A stretch of DNA of 64,000 nucleotides. It comes from JAPLDB01 sp038230515. GTDB lineage: Bacteria; Bacteroidota; Bacteroidia; AKYH767-A; 2013-40CM-41-45. The notes beneath the pieces are model-generated. The model saw nothing but the letters and a program-made list of their open reading frames with translations, did not search any database and was not told the DNA's origin. The translations under genes and the position numbers were made by a program. Location: positions 124,001 to 188,000 of the forward strand of contig JBBRND010000002.1 in NCBI GenBank assembly GCA_038230515.1, given 5' to 3'. Positions within the stretch are counted from its first letter, which is position 1; each line of letters opens with the position of its first letter. Positions 61,651 to 64,000 of this stretch are shown piece by piece.

Positions 61651-61824
61651 ATGCCCGAGCCCATTATTATCCCTTTCCGCAAAAGGCGCTACACCTTTCA
61701 GGTAAACTGCGAAGGCGTTATCCGCACCATAACCATTACTGCCGAAACGCAGGAGGTGGCTGAGGAAAAAGCGAAGTCAAAAAATCCCGGCTGCGATGTA
61801 AAGTTTATGTGGGTGCACGATTGA
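61651..61824 (+). CDS. Small hypothetical protein, 57 aa
   Basis: An ATG at 61651, 23 bp after the array 3 gene, opens a 57-residue protein. The composition (FRKRRYTFQVNCEGVIRTIT, then ITAETQEVAEEKAKSKNP, then FMWVHD) suggests two strands, a helix and a strand. It could be co-transcribed with the orphan protein. I recognise no family. A small size and no known relative make the call moderate. Confidence 0.55.
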   Translation: MPEPIIIPFRKRRYTFQVNCEGVIRTITITAETQEVAEEKAKSKNPGCDVKFMWVHD

Positions 61825-61893
61825 AAAAAAAGTTGACTCGTGTTATTTTATTCACTTGATTTACTCCGATTATTAAACCAATAAAAACACATC

Positions 61894-62844
61894 GTGATGA
61901 AAAAAAATATTCTGTTCGCATCGCTTGCAATGATTCTTTTATGGTCATGCACAGTGAAAGTAAAAGATTTTGATAAAGCAAATGCAGGATCAGCTGATTC
62001 GATTAAAACAATTAGTACTGTAGAGGCAAGCAAACTTATCTATGATCAGCAACTTCAGATTAGACAGTTTCCCCCTACTATGAAAATTTTAATGAAATTC
62101 AGCTATCATGGCATTTCATTTAACACATTCAAATATCTTTCAACTGAATTCCGCACTAATTTTAAAAACGAAGCTGAAAACGTAGCTTTTGGTGGATTAT
62201 TGCCTATGAATTCAATTCCTCCCCCACCATCCAACACAACAGATACCAATGGATTGCAATATTTTCTCTGCTGCAAAACAGACGCCAGCGGTAAGGTGGC
62301 TAAGTTGTATATTGCTTACAGAACAATAGATAAATTCCAAAGAAGCATTTCAGATTTTTCAATTAATCCTAATTATTCTTACAATAAAAGTATTACTCCT
62401 TTTTACTATACAGATCAAAAGCCACCTCAAAACATAACATGGAATGAGGAAGAAAAAGACAGTTCTTTTTTTCGCCAACCGGGTGATGAACATACTGATG
62501 TGGATACTACCGTTTCCGGATTAATAGTAGAAGCAGATAACAATACATTTCTCAGCCAATATGATAAATTCCTCCCTTCAAAAAAAGCGTATGGTTTTTT
62601 TCTTGCGAGTGAACTCGATGAATTTCGTAAATTAGATACTGATCTTTTAAAAGTGAAGGGCATCCGTTTCGCATTTGGTTATGACTATTCTGCTGATGAA
62701 AGTAAAATTAAAATCATGCTCTTTGCAGTAGATAAAAATGGAATAAATATGTTGATTAAAACAGAACCTCTACCAGGTCAGCCAAACATACCGATTACCC
62801 ACTACCCAATGATAGAACGCGCATGGCCTCCATCCGCTGATTAA
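61894..62844 (+). CDS. Lipoprotein of unknown function, 316 aa
   Basis: A signal peptide ending in a lipobox, LLWSC (Cys19), marks it as a lipoprotein. The mature protein contains STVEASKLIYDQQLQIRQFPPT and a long soluble domain with no motif that I recognise. Several Asp/Tyr-rich strands and FAFGYDYSADESKIKIMLFA near the end suggest a beta-rich fold. The 5-bp gap to the next gene indicates co-transcription with the membrane protein at 62850. Confidence 0.75.
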   Translation: MMKKNILFASLAMILLWSCTVKVKDFDKANAGSADSIKTISTVEASKLIYDQQLQIRQFPPTMKILMKFSYHGISFNTFKYLSTEFRTNFKNEAENVAFGGLLPMNSIPPPPSNTTDTNGLQYFLCCKTDASGKVAKLYIAYRTIDKFQRSISDFSINPNYSYNKSITPFYYTDQKPPQNITWNEEEKDSSFFRQPGDEHTDVDTTVSGLIVEADNNTFLSQYDKFLPSKKAYGFFLASELDEFRKLDTDLLKVKGIRFAFGYDYSADESKIKIMLFAVDKNGINMLIKTEPLPGQPNIPITHYPMIERAWPPSAD

Positions 62845-62849
62845 TAAAT

Positions 62850-63494
62850 ATGGATCAGGAAAACATTCAGCACACCATAAAAATCATAGCCACCTTCACC
62901 ACTCTCATCCCGATTGGTGCAGGAGTGCTGAGGTACAAAACAGCCGGAACCATTTTCCGGCTGTTCCTGTTATTTCTGGTGTATGGTTTTCTTACCGATT
63001 TTTTTGTGTGGCAACTGATGGAGGTATCTCGTCCCGCTAGTTTTTTCCTGTTTATAGTGTTCTCCCTAGCAGAAGCACTATTCCTGTTGTGGTTTGTAAA
63101 AGTGATAAATGCAACTCCTGTCATCACTAAAATATGCAACATACTTAGCGTATGCATGATTCCATTTTGGATTTGCGCGCATTATGTTTTTCATAATTCC
63201 GAGCAGTACAGTGCATTGTTCGATACTTCTTACCTGATAATTATCTCTATTCTTTCTGCTTATACCCTCCTCAAACTTGCTGAAGAAAAATCTGATTTGC
63301 AGAAACTGCCTGTTTTCTGGTTTATGCTTGGCATCTTCTTTTACTGCTTCACTACTTTTTTTCTCTCCGGTTTTTTAGAGAGCGCGTTGCTGAAGAAAAT
63401 CTGGTTCATCCATAACCTCATTAACCTGATGGTGTACATCGTCTTCACCATCGGTTTTCTCACTATCAGCAAATCTTCTCCTGCCACGAAGTAA
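62850..63494 (+). CDS. Polytopic membrane protein, 214 aa
   Basis: A protein of about seven hydrophobic helices (for example TIFRLFLLFLVYGFLTDFFV, FFLFIVFSLAEALFLLWFV and LVFWFMLGIFFYCFTTFFLS-like segments), with short loops and no large soluble domain. It resembles the 7TM proteins of unknown function that accompany signalling genes in Bacteroidota, but I cannot assign a family. It begins 5 bp after the lipoprotein gene. Confidence 0.72.
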   Translation: MDQENIQHTIKIIATFTTLIPIGAGVLRYKTAGTIFRLFLLFLVYGFLTDFFVWQLMEVSRPASFFLFIVFSLAEALFLLWFVKVINATPVITKICNILSVCMIPFWICAHYVFHNSEQYSALFDTSYLIIISILSAYTLLKLAEEKSDLQKLPVFWFMLGIFFYCFTTFFLSGFLESALLKKIWFIHNLINLMVYIVFTIGFLTISKSSPATK

Positions 63495-63606
63495 TTTTCT
63501 ATTTTCACGGCTTGTTTATTAAAAAGTACTGAGTAGTTAGTACTCAGTATTAAGAAAGCCGATTCCCCCCGTTGCTTCATTCTGCAATCTAAACTCTACA
63601 ATCTAC

Positions 63607-64000
63607 ATGCCTCAAGAAAAAAAACTCTTCCTCCTCGATGCCATGGCGCTCATCTACCGCGCCTACTTTGCTTTCAGTCAAAACCACCGCATCAACAGCA
63701 AAGGACAAAATACCTCTGCCATTTTCGGTTTCACAACCACCTTGCTCGATGTGCTGAAGCGCGAGCAACCAACTCACATCGCAGTCGTGTTTGACACCAT
63801 GGCTCCCACTTCGCGGCATGAAGAGTTCACTGATTACAAAGCCAACCGCCAGGAAATTCCCGAAGACCTTGCACTTGCAATTCCTTACGTTCAGAAAGTT
63901 TGCGAGGCATTTAATATTTCCGTGTTGATGATGGATGGCTACGAAGCCGATGATGTAATAGGCACGCTCGCAAAAAAAGCAGAGCAGGAAGGATTCGAAA
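63607..64000 (+). CDS. polA: DNA polymerase I, N-terminal part (3' truncated by window)
   Basis: The visible 131 residues are the start of the 5'-3' exonuclease domain of PolA: LFLLDAMALIYRAYFAFSQN, then NTSAIFGFTTTLLDVLKREQ, the AVVFDTMAPTSRHE motif with a metal-binding Asp, YKANRQEIPEDLALAIPYVQ, and DGYEADDVIGTLAKKAE with the acidic residues of the active site. The gene runs off the end of the window. It removes RNA primers and fills gaps in replication and repair. The ATG at 63607 fits the family start. Confidence 0.95.
   Translation, partial: MPQEKKLFLLDAMALIYRAYFAFSQNHRINSKGQNTSAIFGFTTTLLDVLKREQPTHIAVVFDTMAPTSRHEEFTDYKANRQEIPEDLALAIPYVQKVCEAFNISVLMMDGYEADDVIGTLAKKAEQEGFE

Overview
The window is chromosomal DNA from a member of the Bacteroidota, probably a free-living environmental lineage of the Chitinophagales/Sphingobacteriales/Flavobacteriales type. 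Three lines of evidence support this. At least five secreted proteins end in a type IX secretion (T9SS) sorting domain. Many genes are preceded by the Bacteroidota -7 promoter box TAnnTTTG. The gene families are typical of the phylum: DUF5723, DUF2461, bifunctional PGI/PMI, a TonB/ExbB/two-ExbD operon, MBOAT plus SGNH-like pair, and LytS/LytTR pairs. There are no IS elements, tRNAs, rRNAs or CRISPR arrays that I can see.

Layout. 1-2.7 kb: the end of a T9SS protein, then an accessory patch with a small orphan protein, a tandem array of 21-bp repeats, an XRE regulator and possible operators. 2.7-10 kb: O-antigen ligase-like protein, two T9SS surface proteins and small envelope or hypothetical genes. 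10-15.3 kb: rfbA (dTDP-sugar synthesis), an RND/MMPL exporter and an orphan TPR histidine kinase. 15.3-16.7 kb: a second 21-bp array with its own orphan protein. 16.7-22.6 kb: a small T9SS protein, a UPF0175/DUF3368 toxin-antitoxin pair, a glycosyltransferase, an omega-amidase-like nitrilase, a secreted peptidylarginine/agmatine deiminase and MarC. 22.7-28.9 kb: exbB-exbD-exbD-tonB followed by a PstS-like lipoprotein and a TPR protein, one operon. 29-41 kb: O-acyltransferase pair, serine hydrolase, lipB (frameshifted), YceI, PGI/PMI, lysS, a membrane glycosyltransferase interrupted by a stop, and another large membrane protein. 41-50 kb: ALDH7, dprA, TonB-dependent receptor, kdsB, DUF5723, ogt and a GNAT gene interrupted by a stop. 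50-53.3 kb: a tryptophan/kynurenine degradation block (SDR, 3-hydroxyanthranilate dioxygenase, ACMSD) followed by DUF1223. 53.4-60.4 kb: OmpR/HisKA two-component pair, tatA, two small genes, a LysM lytic transglycosylase, a 57-aa basic protein and a LytS/LytTR pair. 60.4-64 kb: the third 21-bp array with its orphan protein, small and lipoprotein genes, a membrane protein and the start of polA.

The most unusual feature is a pattern that recurs three times. A block of degenerate tandem repeats with an exact 21-bp period (9, 14 and 12 units, no indels) lies directly upstream of, and in the same orientation relative to, a small non-secreted protein of 205-243 aa with no recognised function. The arrays differ in sequence but share a GTTT core. 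No known system that I can name has this architecture. It is the best candidate here for an undescribed system.

Three otherwise ordinary genes are interrupted by single lesions (lipB by a -1 frameshift in an A7 run, a GT-C-like glycosyltransferase by TAG, a GNAT by TAA). These may be real mutations, recoding, or assembly errors.
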